This document shows positions 17,211-27,300 of a stretch of 64,000 nucleotides of DNA, piece after piece. The DNA is from Asaia bogorensis. Lineage in GTDB: Bacteria > Pseudomonadota > Alphaproteobacteria > Acetobacterales > Acetobacteraceae. Under the pieces are notes generated by a model, which had not been told where the DNA came from, did no database searches, and saw only the letters and a program-made list of their open reading frames with translations. A program made the position numbers and the translations under genes. The DNA is taken from assembly GCF_900465345.1 (NCBI RefSeq), contig NZ_UEGO01000033.1, forward strand, positions 92,759-156,758. Reading direction: 5' to 3'. Each line of letters starts with the position of its first letter. Positions within the stretch are counted from its first letter, which is position 1.

Positions 17211-19898
17211 TCATTCTTGCCGGGGCGATGGTACCGGCGCGTTTTTCCTGGTGGTGCCCGCATCTCCGGACGGCAGATCACGTTCCGGCAATTCGCCGCT
17301 TCCCATACCCGCCAGACCGGTCACCTCCACATAACGGGTCGGATAGGGCAGATGGATGTTACGGGCCTCGAATGTCTTTTTCAGGCGACGATAAAACTCA
17401 CGCTGCACTGGCCAGCGCCCTGAGGTGATCGTCGGCAGTGTGCCTCTCACGGTAACAGAGGTCTGATTCAGCGCGTCCACACCCCACATCTGGAAGTCGT
17501 CGATGATCAGAGCCTTGAAGTTGTCATCTGCCCGCATTTCAGCCGTGATGTCATTGATCACCTTCACCACCTCATCCGTATCTGTCTCATAACCGACCTC
17601 GGCCACAATGATCGCACGGGCAAAATCGCGATTATAATTGATGATCTGGCCGAGCGAACTGAACGGGAAGATGTTCATCGAGCCATCATTGGCGCGAACA
17701 TGCACCGTGCGCAGCGAGAGATGCTCGACCACGCCATAAGTCCCGTTAAGCGTCACGGCATCGCCCACCGTCAGGGCATTTTCCATGAGCAGGAAGATCC
17801 CGTTGATGAAATCCTGCACAAGCTTTTGCGAACCAAAGCCGAGTGCCACGCCAAAAATCGAAGCACCTGCCAGAAGCGGTGCGACATTCACGCCGATTTC
17901 GCTCAGCACGGTGAACCCGATGACCGCCACCAGAATGACCAGAAGAACGATGCGGATCATGGGCTGCAATGTTCGCACGCGCGCCACTCTTGCCGCACCG
18001 TCATCGAGGCCACCGACCTTGCGCGCATAGCGTTCCAGCCTGATGTTGCTCGCCTCCCACACCACAACACCAAGCAGGCAGGCGATCAGTACCGTCATGG
18101 ATGATGAGACGAGGCGATAGCCAAGCCCCCCAGCGCCAAACAGGGCCTTGATGGGCGCACCCCAGGCACTCGCAAGCGCAAGGACCGTCAGCGCGATTAT
18201 GATGACAGACGTGACCCGTTGCGCAGGGGCGTAATACCGGCTGAAGCGGGTCTGTGCGTCTTCACTGAGCGTGACCCAACCCGGTGCGGAGCGGAATACA
18301 CGCTCCAGCAAGCCGTAAAGTACAATGCTGACGCAGCGCATGATTACAAGCGCGACGGCGCTGCGCAGGAACAGCTTCCAGATGGCAGCATAGCCATGAT
18401 GGATTTCGGCTGCCCAGACAAGCCATAGTCCCATGTCGAAGAACAAGGCAATCACCCACCATGTGCGACCAAAAAGATGCAACATGCTGGCACCAAAGCC
18501 ACGCTTCTCCCTGCGCTCGCAAAAACGCATGACCTTGGGGCGGCTGCGAATGATCATGGCTGCCACCATGAGATGCAGAACGAGCGTCAGGATCTTGAGC
18601 AGCGCCTCGATCACCCTGTCGGGCAAACCACAATCATCAAGCGTTTCGAGAGCAGCGGCTGAAATACCGGTGGTCAGGATCAGCAGGCGCAGCCAGTCAA
18701 ACAGGAAGCTCGCCGCAGAATCGGAGAGCAGCGCAAGACGCAGCCAGGGGCGCTGGGGCGCAAGAATAGTGCGTATGGCAATGATCAGCCCTCCTGCCAC
18801 CAGCGCTGTCAGGCTGAGGGCTCGCAGCAATGCCGTCGTAAATTCATCAGCCGCAGGATCTAGGATGATGATGAGTAGCGCAATGAACGGCACGACGAGA
18901 ACTGGCAGGCAATCCAGCAGCAGGCACAGGAAACTGTATGGCAGCCGCTTGAGAACCAGCGTCAGTCTGGCAAGGGCGCCCTGATGACGTAAACGCGACA
19001 GACGCTCGCGATCCTGGTTGTCCGGTGGAGGCGTAGTGCCACCCGGGACATCCTTCACCTGCGGCGAGGGACTTGCGGACTGGAGATGCGGTGTTTCGTC
19101 CGCAGGCTTCTGATAGGCGTCACCATGGTCCTGCGCTAGCAAGGAGGCAGGGTCAGAGGATGATATTCCGTCATAGGCAACGACCTCATCTTTAGACTTC
19201 GCCTTGTTATCCTCCCGCACGGCTTCGTCAGCCGCCTCTTCTGCTGCCTGACGGTCATCAATCTCGCGAGCAAGCGCCGTACGTCCCTTGATACGGGCGA
19301 GGGCCTCGACACGATTACGCACGCCACGCAGCAGAAAACGCAGGGCGTAGAAGAGACAGGTACTCACTGCGGCCAGAATAAGCGCACGCAGCAGCAACTT
19401 CAGGGATTCCTGACGATCGGCCGGATCGTTGCGCATATGACGCCACCACGGCCCTATGGCACGGACGTCAACCACTGTACGCAAGAGGCTATGCGCCTGC
19501 ACGCTTGCAGCATGGGTCCAGTCTGAGGCACTGCCGAGCAGTTCTGCCCCAAGCCCATCGGGCTTGAGCTTCGGGCCCGGCTTGTCAGCCGAATCTGCCG
19601 GATTGGCCGCCTGCTGGGCCTGGCTGAGATTTTGCAGCGTTGTCAGAAATTCGCGGCGCTTGACTTCATTATTGAGCACTGAAGCCAGTTGCCGTGCCTG
19701 ATCAGCCGTTATGCGCGGTGTATCCTGTGCTGTTGCGGCGGGCTGCGTCTGGGCAAGCGTCGCGGCTGGACGCAGGCACAGGCTGCCAGCAAACAGGACG
19801 ACAAACAGCAGCAGCAGGGAGGGTCTTCGCGCAGGATACCTGTTCTGGAGTGTCAGGACCGTGGCGCCCGAACCGGGTGCTCGCGAAAGGGACAACAT
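17211..19898 (-). CDS. Large mechanosensitive ion channel, MscS family
   Basis: A protein of 895 residues. The N-terminus has a cleavable signal (hydrophobic LLLLFVVLFAGSLCL, then TLAQ). A periplasmic Gln/Ala-rich region is followed by a membrane helix near 165-190, a charged acidic loop (about 200-300), several more helices, and the MscS core: GASIFGVALGFGSQKLVQDFINGIFLLMEN, with the cytoplasmic beta-domain VGDAVTLNGTYGVVEHLSLR at about 700-725. It opens under membrane tension to release solutes. Long multi-helix MscS proteins of the MscK or YbdG class are normal. ATG 19898 has AAGGA upstream. It converges on the histidine kinase gene. Confidence 0.87.
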   Translation of the reverse strand: MLSLSRAPGSGATVLTLQNRYPARRPSLLLLFVVLFAGSLCLRPAATLAQTQPAATAQDTPRITADQARQLASVLNNEVKRREFLTTLQNLSQAQQAANPADSADKPGPKLKPDGLGAELLGSASDWTHAASVQAHSLLRTVVDVRAIGPWWRHMRNDPADRQESLKLLLRALILAAVSTCLFYALRFLLRGVRNRVEALARIKGRTALAREIDDRQAAEEAADEAVREDNKAKSKDEVVAYDGISSSDPASLLAQDHGDAYQKPADETPHLQSASPSPQVKDVPGGTTPPPDNQDRERLSRLRHQGALARLTLVLKRLPYSFLCLLLDCLPVLVVPFIALLIIILDPAADEFTTALLRALSLTALVAGGLIIAIRTILAPQRPWLRLALLSDSAASFLFDWLRLLILTTGISAAALETLDDCGLPDRVIEALLKILTLVLHLMVAAMIIRSRPKVMRFCERREKRGFGASMLHLFGRTWWVIALFFDMGLWLVWAAEIHHGYAAIWKLFLRSAVALVIMRCVSIVLYGLLERVFRSAPGWVTLSEDAQTRFSRYYAPAQRVTSVIIIALTVLALASAWGAPIKALFGAGGLGYRLVSSSMTVLIACLLGVVVWEASNIRLERYARKVGGLDDGAARVARVRTLQPMIRIVLLVILVAVIGFTVLSEIGVNVAPLLAGASIFGVALGFGSQKLVQDFINGIFLLMENALTVGDAVTLNGTYGVVEHLSLRTVHVRANDGSMNIFPFSSLGQIINYNRDFARAIIVAEVGYETDTDEVVKVINDITAEMRADDNFKALIIDDFQMWGVDALNQTSVTVRGTLPTITSGRWPVQREFYRRLKKTFEARNIHLPYPTRYVEVTGLAGMGSGELPERDLPSGDAGTTRKNAPVPSPRQE

Positions 19899-20172
19899 CA
19901 GGCATATCCTTGCGGGAACAGAAATTTGGTAGTGTACGACCTGCCTGTACCGGCATGGCAGGCCTCTTCAATGCCGGATAGCGACCAAAGCCACCCGGTC
20001 AAAACAACATGACAATCAGGGATCTACATCCGCGGTGGATCCAGTATCCCACGATCTTTCACTGATGAAAGCGCAACCCGGTTCCGGCTTCCAGACACGG
20101 CAATATGGTCGCCGGGGCGCCGCAAGGCGGTCCGCAGCATGACCGGCTCCGCCCCATGAGTGATTCTGGCTT

Positions 20173-21393
20173 TCAGGCTGCGTTGGCCAGACGATGCTCT
20201 CGCCACAATTCGGCCAGCGCTGCTACAAGAGAGTCGATATCGTCCTTGCTGTGCAGGGGCCCTGGTGTGATGCGCAGACGCTCCGTGCCCCGGGGAACCG
20301 TTGGGTAGTTGATCGGCTGGATATAATGGCCAAAGCGCTGGAGCAACGCATCAGACAACGCGCGGCATTGCGTCGCATCGCCCACCATCACCGGCACGAT
20401 ATGCGATGGGTTGTCCAGATGGGGGATACCTGCACGGTCGAGGCTTTCACGCAGCCACGCCACTGCCTGACGATGCGCCGCCCGTTCACTCTGGCTGTTG
20501 CGCAGATGGCGGATGCTCGCCAACGCCCCTGCGGCGATCATCGGTGGGAGCGCAGTCGAGAAAATGAATCCCGAGGCGAAGGAACGCACAAAATCGCACA
20601 GGGCTGCGCTGCCGGTAATATAGCCGCCCACCACGCCAAAACCCTTGCCCAGAGTTCCCTCAATGACTGACAGGCGATGCGCAAGACCGCGCTCCTCGGC
20701 GACACCTCCTCCCTGATGTCCATACAGGCCCACCGCATGGACCTCATCCAGATAGGTCAGGGCGTTATAACGATCGGCAAGGTCACAGATCGCTTCGATC
20801 GGCGCGATATCGCCATCCATCGAGTAGACCGATTCAAAGGCGACAATCTTGGGCGTGTCGAGCGGGATTGCCTTGAGCTTCTGCTCGAGATCCTCGACGT
20901 CGTTATGGCGGAAGATCATCTTCTCGGCGCGCGAATGGCGTATGCCTTCGATCATCGATGCATGATTGGCAGCGTCAGAGAGTACGACGCAGCCCTTGAG
21001 CCTGGCAGCAATCGTACCAAGCGTCGCCCAGTTGGAGAGATAACCTGAATTGAACAGAAGGGCTGCTTCCTTGCCATGCAACGCGGCAAGTTCCTTTTCC
21101 AGCGCAACATGCTCATGGTTTGTACCCGAGATATTACGCGTGCCACCGGCCCCGGCGCCACTACGAGACAGGCTTTCATGCATCGCCTTGAGCACATCGG
21201 GGTGCTGGCCCATGCCAAGGTAGTCATTCGAGCACCAGACAGTGATATCGCGCTTCAGACCGTGGTGATAGGCGTGAGGGAATTGACCGGCATGGCGCTC
21301 AAGCTCGGCAAAATGCCGGTAGCTGCCATCAGCCTTGAGGCCGTCCAGAGCCTTCTGGAAATACGTGTCATAGCCTGTATCGACGTGCGCCAT
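20173..21393 (-). CDS. hemA: 5-aminolevulinate synthase
   Basis: A PLP-dependent alpha-oxoamine synthase of 406 residues. Features are WCSNDYLGMGQHPDV, GAGAGGTRNISGTNHEHV, SVYSMDGDIAPI, YLDEVHAVGLYG and the PLP lysine in EGTLGKGFGVVGGY. It condenses glycine and succinyl-CoA to 5-aminolevulinate, the first step of heme synthesis in alphaproteobacteria (C4 pathway). The start is ATG 21393, with GAGGGAAG upstream; the frame is open further upstream but lacks family similarity there. It is monocistronic by position. Confidence 0.95.
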   Translation of the reverse strand: MAHVDTGYDTYFQKALDGLKADGSYRHFAELERHAGQFPHAYHHGLKRDITVWCSNDYLGMGQHPDVLKAMHESLSRSGAGAGGTRNISGTNHEHVALEKELAALHGKEAALLFNSGYLSNWATLGTIAARLKGCVVLSDAANHASMIEGIRHSRAEKMIFRHNDVEDLEQKLKAIPLDTPKIVAFESVYSMDGDIAPIEAICDLADRYNALTYLDEVHAVGLYGHQGGGVAEERGLAHRLSVIEGTLGKGFGVVGGYITGSAALCDFVRSFASGFIFSTALPPMIAAGALASIRHLRNSQSERAAHRQAVAWLRESLDRAGIPHLDNPSHIVPVMVGDATQCRALSDALLQRFGHYIQPINYPTVPRGTERLRITPGPLHSKDDIDSLVAALAELWREHRLANAA

Positions 21394-21538
21394 CTCGTTC
21401 TTCCCTCTTTTATGTCCATAGCGCAAAACAGCTAACCGCGTTGCAGGGCAAGTTAAACTCACGTTATGGGCGCTCGCCCGCGCAACGGGAGAGACTGGCG
21501 GAACCTGTCGCAAGAGAGAGGCTACGTCCAGCCCTGCT

Positions 21539-22627
21539 TTATGCGCAAGGCGGCGTTGCTTCCATCGCAATGTCCTCTAATTCAGGGCAAAAGCCGCTCA
21601 TTTCATCGAACGCAGCCCCAAGGGCGAAGCCATACTGGGCCGAAGAGGCGATTCTGGCGAAATGCGTCCTGATCCCAATGGCTTGCAGGGCCCCGCATGT
21701 GGCAGAGAAGAATTTCGCTGCAACCGGGTCGAGCCGCTCCTGTTTCTGCGGGGCCATACGCCAAAGTCCTGATGGTGCAGAGACAAGGCCGGCTTCCAGA
21801 CTTACCCCGGCAATCAACCCTGAGCCCGCACGCTCTCGCAACAGGCTGAGACTGGATACTCCCTGCCCAAAACGCCCAACCCACAATTCCACCCCCCACT
21901 CGACCAGAGCGGAGAGACATCTCGCCTCTTCGCGCCCGACGAGAGAAAACCTGCGTTCATCCAGAACAAGGCGCAGGGCCTGTGGAGAGAAGCGTGTCTC
22001 CGCAAACACTTCTTTGAGGGCCAGCACGAAGCTCTTGTCAGGCAAGGTATGATCAGACAGAGCCAGACTGACCCTGTAATGCCCACCGACCGGGGACATA
22101 CGATGACAGATTTCACGCAATGTCGCGATGTCAGACCTTGTCACATCGTCCCTGTCACGCGCCTTCTGCCTGGTTCGCGGCTGAACCAATGGTACGACAT
22201 CCCATCCGATAAGCCTGACATGATCACCTGTGCGACCATAACGGCCAATCCAGCGCAGGACAGGCGCGCCCATCCCGGTTCCGGAACAGTGAGCCGTGTG
22301 AGAAACATGAGAGCATGAGCGCGATCGCCTCCGAACGGCGCCTTCCATTGGCGTGCCAATCCGGCCTGCACTCGCACCAGCGCAGTTCACCGGGTCAGAA
22401 CATGTTGTCTGAAGGTTCGGTCGGGTGAGATCGGGAAGGATGATACTGGACAACGTGACGCGAGAGACCCGTACGCCCATCCGGTCTGCCTGTGCCTCCC
22501 CCCTTTCAGGCGACAGGATCGGTGCAGGGCTTTTCTCCTCAATAGATAATCCCGGACCCGCGTTGTCTGTCCGGCCTCGCCCCCGGAGCACAACATCTGA
22601 GAGCACCGCGCCGTTGCGCCCGGCCAT
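21539..22627 (-). CDS. Degenerate EAL-domain protein, probably catalytically inactive
   Basis: The last 230 residues align by pattern with EAL (c-di-GMP phosphodiesterase-like) domains: VVPLVQPRT in place of the usual YQPIV strand, SLALSDHTL in place of VNLS, RLVLDE in place of LEITE, and WVGRFGQGVSSLSLL in place of IDDFGTGYSSL. The EAL signature and the metal-binding acidic residues are missing or replaced. The first 110 residues are Arg/Ser/Cys-rich and unconvincing as protein. A different minus frame at 22141-22377 looks more protein-like, so a frameshift or wrong start is possible. ATG 22627 has AAGGA eight bases upstream. It may act as a c-di-GMP effector without hydrolysis. Confidence 0.5.
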   Translation of the reverse strand: MAGRNGAVLSDVVLRGRGRTDNAGPGLSIEEKSPAPILSPERGEAQADRMGVRVSRVTLSSIILPDLTRPNLQTTCSDPVNCAGASAGRIGTPMEGAVRRRSRSCSHVSHTAHCSGTGMGAPVLRWIGRYGRTGDHVRLIGWDVVPLVQPRTRQKARDRDDVTRSDIATLREICHRMSPVGGHYRVSLALSDHTLPDKSFVLALKEVFAETRFSPQALRLVLDERRFSLVGREEARCLSALVEWGVELWVGRFGQGVSSLSLLRERAGSGLIAGVSLEAGLVSAPSGLWRMAPQKQERLDPVAAKFFSATCGALQAIGIRTHFARIASSAQYGFALGAAFDEMSGFCPELEDIAMEATPPCA

Positions 22628-23010
22628 TATGGTATCCTTGATCGGGCCCCTATCTCGTGGCAACTCGGCAAGGCTCCTCACGGCAAGGGTGGCAGACGGC
22701 AATTGTAGAGCGGGAACTATAATATGCCCTTAACGCGCTGAATCCCCTCACTGCGCCTTGCCTCCCCTCACCAGGCCAGGCGATTTTCCTTCTGCGACAA
22801 ACGGGACTCGATTTCGTGCTCTTGCCGGGGCAGAATGAGGAGTGAAGGAGTCCTCTATCCGAACCTCATGACCTGATCAGTCAGCCCCCCATCTGGCGTA
22901 ATGCTCTCTCAATCCGATGGAACCGTTTCGCCCTCAGCCGATTTTACTCCCTCTCCCAGACCGTTCATTTCATCCGTTTTTTCTGCGCCCCCTATCTCAA
23001 GGACGAGACC
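22628..23010. other. Intergenic region upstream of the MFS transporter
   Basis: About 380 bases with no supportable gene. It is C-rich and pyrimidine-biased near 22740-22980. It should hold the MFS promoter and the upstream end of the degenerate EAL gene, whose start is unsure. Confidence 0.4.
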
Positions 23011-24273
23011 ATGTCGGCCTCCGCCCGCCAATCCTACCTGTCCCAGATCCTCACCTATCCTCCATTGGTCGCGCTCAAACCCTTCTGGCGCGTCACCTTC
23101 GCCGCGTTCCTCGGCTGGTTTCTCGACGCCTTCGACCAGACAGCGCTGCTGCTCACCCTGCCCGATATCTCTCACGATTTCGGGGTCACCATCAGCGCCA
23201 TGGGCACGGTACTTCTGGCGCAAAGCATCGGGCGTGCCGTTGGCAATACCGGGTGGGGATGGCTGGCAGACCGCTATGGCCGCCGACTGGCGTTTCTGCT
23301 GGGTGTGTTGTGGTTTGGCGTCTTTTCAGCAGCCACAGGCTTTTCTCACAGCCTGATCAGCCTGATTGTCATCCAGTTCCTTTTCGGCATCGGTTTTGGC
23401 GGTGAGTGGACGGCTTCCGCAGCCCTTCTGATGGAAAGCGTACCCGGCAAAAGCCGCGCCATGGCCTCGGCCATCATGATGTCGGGTTATGAGCTGGGGT
23501 TTCTGGCTGCGACCGCAGCCCAGGCCGTTATCCTCCCGCACTACTCATGGCGCCTGCTGTTCTTCATAGGGCTGGCCCCCGCCGTGCTCGCGCTTTTCAT
23601 ACGCTGGGGCGTTCAGGAAAGCCCGGTATGGACACTCAAGCAGGAACGCCAGAAGGGGCTCAACGGCGCGGCACCCCAGCCAAAAGCCAAATTCATCCTG
23701 ACGCTGGCGGCCGTGCAGGCCATTGCGCTGATGTCGTTTCTGGAGTTCCAGAAGGCTGCCATCTACAGCCTTTATCCAACGATCCTGCGCAATGTTCATC
23801 ACCTGACGCCGGCCCTCGTGTTCTGGCCAATCGGCTGTTTCTGTATCGGTTCGCTGGTGGGCAAGCTATCCTGCGGGGCGCTGGCCAGCCGCTTTGGCGA
23901 TCTGCGCGTGATCATCGGCACACTGCTTGTGGTGATCCTCACGATCTATCCGTTCCTGAGTGCGGAGACCTACCCCGTTCTGCTGGTATCGGCCGTGATC
24001 ATGGGGCTTGCTGCCTCGGGCGTCTTTGCCCTCGTGCCGCATTATCTCGCCAAGCGCTTCCCTTCGGACACGCGCAGCTTCGGCATGGGGCTGAGCTATG
24101 CCATTGGCTCGCTTGGTCAGGGGCTTGCGGGCAAGCTTGTCCCGGTTTTCGGGCGTAATCTTGGTCTCCCGCTCTCGGCACAGCTTTTTGTCATTGGATC
24201 CAGCGTGATCGTGGGCGCCATTGCGTGGGCAGAGCCGGACGAGCTTCCGGGCGAGACAATGGAAAACGAATAG
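23011..24273 (+). CDS. MFS transporter (sialate/carboxylate-type)
   Basis: A 12-helix major facilitator of 420 residues. The first helix contains FLGWFLDAFDQTALLLTLPDI, the signature loop is GWGWLADRYGRRLAFLLGV, and GIGFGGEWTASAALLMESV is typical of the NanT/JEN/MHS group that imports organic acids or sialic acid with protons. The substrate cannot be read from the sequence; a carboxylate such as lactate or gluconate-type acid is plausible in an acetic acid bacterium. ATG 23011 has AAGGACGAG upstream. A bidirectional terminator follows. Confidence 0.85.
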   Translation: MSASARQSYLSQILTYPPLVALKPFWRVTFAAFLGWFLDAFDQTALLLTLPDISHDFGVTISAMGTVLLAQSIGRAVGNTGWGWLADRYGRRLAFLLGVLWFGVFSAATGFSHSLISLIVIQFLFGIGFGGEWTASAALLMESVPGKSRAMASAIMMSGYELGFLAATAAQAVILPHYSWRLLFFIGLAPAVLALFIRWGVQESPVWTLKQERQKGLNGAAPQPKAKFILTLAAVQAIALMSFLEFQKAAIYSLYPTILRNVHHLTPALVFWPIGCFCIGSLVGKLSCGALASRFGDLRVIIGTLLVVILTIYPFLSAETYPVLLVSAVIMGLAASGVFALVPHYLAKRFPSDTRSFGMGLSYAIGSLGQGLAGKLVPVFGRNLGLPLSAQLFVIGSSVIVGAIAWAEPDELPGETMENE

Positions 24274-24305
24274 CGTAGCCCCCTGCCCTCATGCTGTCAG
24301 ACATG

Positions 24306-24341
24306 AAAAAGGCTGGTGGGCTTTCGTCCACCAGCCTTTTT
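24306..24341. terminator. Bidirectional rho-independent terminator
   Basis: A 14-bp stem (AAAAAGGCTGGTGG and CCACCAGCCTTTTT) with an 8-base loop, with an A-run on one side and a T-run on the other. It lies between the convergent MFS and PKS genes and should stop both transcripts. Confidence 0.92.
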
Positions 24342-24368
24342 ATCGAACCTTCCCGATGCCGTCCCGCC

Positions 24369-27300
24369 TCAGGCAGATGCCATGTTAAGACTGATCTGGC
24401 GCAGCACGTTACGCGCAATTTCGCGTATCGGCTCGTTTCGCGACAGGACAAGCAGGGAGATCTCGACATTGAATTCTGTCTTGATCGCCGTCTGGATTTC
24501 CACACCCGCCAGTGAATCGACACCCAGCTCGTTTGGCCGTGCACCCGGATCAATGCTGTCGGGCTCGAGCTTGAGCACGTTGCCCAGGATCGACTTCACG
24601 TTATCCAGCACGAACTCGTAACGCTCCTCGGGTGACAGAGCCTGGAGATGCGCCAGCTTCTGCGCCGAGGTATTCTTGATGCTCTTCTCGCGCCTGATAA
24701 GCGCGAATTTGGGATTGCGCTCGATTGCCCCGTGCTGAGTGAAGCAGGTCTCCCAGTCGATCGCCATAGCTGCCACCGTATCGCGGTCCCGGTTGATCAG
24801 ACCAGGCAGGAGGGAAACTGCTTCATCGCCTTCAAGCAGCCGGAATCCGGCATTCTCGAAGAACTGTACGACGCTACCTTCCTGAGCCAGCATACCCACC
24901 TCGGCGATCGGACCCCATTGCACGGAAACCGCCGGGAAGCCTGCCTTGCGGCGGGCGCTGGCGAGCGCGTCGAGATAGGCGTTGGCCGCCAGATAGCTGC
25001 TTTGCCCGATATTGCCTGTAACGGTCACGATCGAGGAGTAGAGCACGAAATAATCCAGCGGACAGTCGCGTGTCAGCATATCCAGATGATGCCCGCCCAG
25101 GACCTTTGGCTTGAGCACATTGCGCAGGCTTTCTTCAGAGTATTTCGAAATCAGGCGGTCATCGAGGATGCCCGCTGCATGGAACACACCTTTGAGCGGA
25201 ATATTCGTCTCCAGAATGGCCGATTTGATACGGGCTACATCCTCGAAGACGCTGACATCGCCATAATGCAACGTGACCCGGGCACCCGCCTTTTTCAGGG
25301 CCTTGATCTTGGCAAGCGTCTCCTTGTCACGGCGTATGCTGCGTCCCATGAGATGCAGATGACGTGCGCCACTGGCTGCCAGCCACGTCGCCGTGGCCAA
25401 GCCAAGGCCGCCCTGACCACCTGTCACCAGATAGGCTGCCGCTGGGTCGATCGGTCTTACAGGCTGACGCTGGGCGCGCACATTTGCCAGATCTTCATAG
25501 GATACGAGAATCTTGCCGATATGCTTGGCAGACGACATGAATTTGAAGGCGTCGCGTACTTCACAGGCGGGATAGACCTTGTGCGGCAGAACCACCGTAT
25601 CAAACTTGCGGGAAAGATAGGGAATACGGTCGAAAATCGAGACAGCCTTGCGATGATCACGCGCCATCATCAGATCGAGATCGAAGGCGTGGAAGGACAC
25701 GTTGCCATTGAAGCTGAACTGCGACAGATCGCGCTTTTCCCAGATGTCCTTCTTGCCGATTTCGACAAAGCGACCGGTATTGCACAGCAGCGCAAGACTG
25801 TGCGCCTGGATCTCTCCGGGTGAGCTGTTCAGGACAACATCAACACCCTTCCCCCCGGTTGCCGCAAGAATACCATCATAAAACGCCAGGCTGCGTGAAT
25901 CCCAGACGGCCTCACAGCCACGATCAAGGAGGATCTGGCGTTTTTCGTCATTACTGGCTGTTGCGAAAATACGCGCGCCGATGATCTTGGCAATTTCGAT
26001 GGCAGCCAGTCCGACACCCCCTGCGGCGGAGTGCACGAGAAGGATCTCCCCCTTCTTCAGACGCGCCAGGTCGTACAGGCTGTAAAGTGCTGTTGCGATG
26101 GCAATTGGCAGTCCGGTCGCTTCATGGACCGTGACAGGCCGCCCCTGTGTCTCGAAGAGTTCGAGTGGCGTCGCGCGAAAGCCTTTGACCGGTATTGTCA
26201 TATGGGAGGCAAAGCATCCGGGATGACATGTCAGGTATCTCTTCCCGACCTGGAAATTCTTGACCCCCTTGCCTACAGCCTCCACCTCGAAACAGCATTC
26301 CATACCCATCTCAGTGGTATGGTAGGTATCAAGCAGGAACTTGTCAGGCAGGACGGAAATGCCCTTGAGCATGTCCTTGAAGTTCAGCGATGTGGCCAGC
26401 ACACGAACAGTGATCTCACCCCGCCCCGGTGGACGCACATCGAAAGCCTGATAGTACAGACCGTCAAGCGTACCGGAGCGGCTTTTCTGCAGTTTGATAC
26501 CCGGCGAGCCAGGAAGCTGCGACAGGGGACGGTCCGGTTGCCCCTCGACCGGCATGAAACGCGGGGTGAAACGACGCCCCTCACGAAGGGCAATCTCGAC
26601 TTCGTTATCTTCATGCAGAATCTCGGCCGCGAGTGCCGTGAGCGCATCCTGCCCATTCAGGGTATCAACGTCGACAATCTTTCCCTGGAAATCAGGACGC
26701 TCATCAATCAGCCCCTTGAAGAACCCGACCAGGGCAGCCCCTTCAGGATGTACCTTTGCCTGATTGGCAAGAATATCCTCGGGATCAAAGAAAGTCGCGT
26801 TTTCTGAGACATAGATCAGCCTGGATCTCTTCTCCTGTCCCTCGATGAGAACGCGGGAGCCAAACTTCACCAGGTCGTTGATCTGCCCGACCAGCTTTTC
26901 AAAATCCACCTCTGGTGTCGGGCCCGCCATATAGATGATCGCATCCAGCGCAAGCCCAGGCTCCAGCCCGATTGTCTCAGCGGTGATCTCCCCGCTACGC
27001 GGTGTGGTAAGGACCGTAACGCCGTTTTCCTCGAACAGGGCGCAAAGTTTTTTCTGCGTGGCGCTTCTGTGTCCGGCAACAAGCACGGTCTTGGGTTCGG
27101 CGAAAAGGATCGAGGCTTCTGACTCTATCCATCTTGTATAGTATTCCTGCGTCTCGACGCGGGTAGTGACCTCCTTGTGGATGCGTGGCACTTCCGCAAG
27201 GCGCATGCCCTTTACCTCTGCCACCGGAATGCCCGTCATGGAATAGAGACGTAGGGAAGCCTCGATCTGACTCTGGCTGATCGCCGTGATCTCGACCCGC

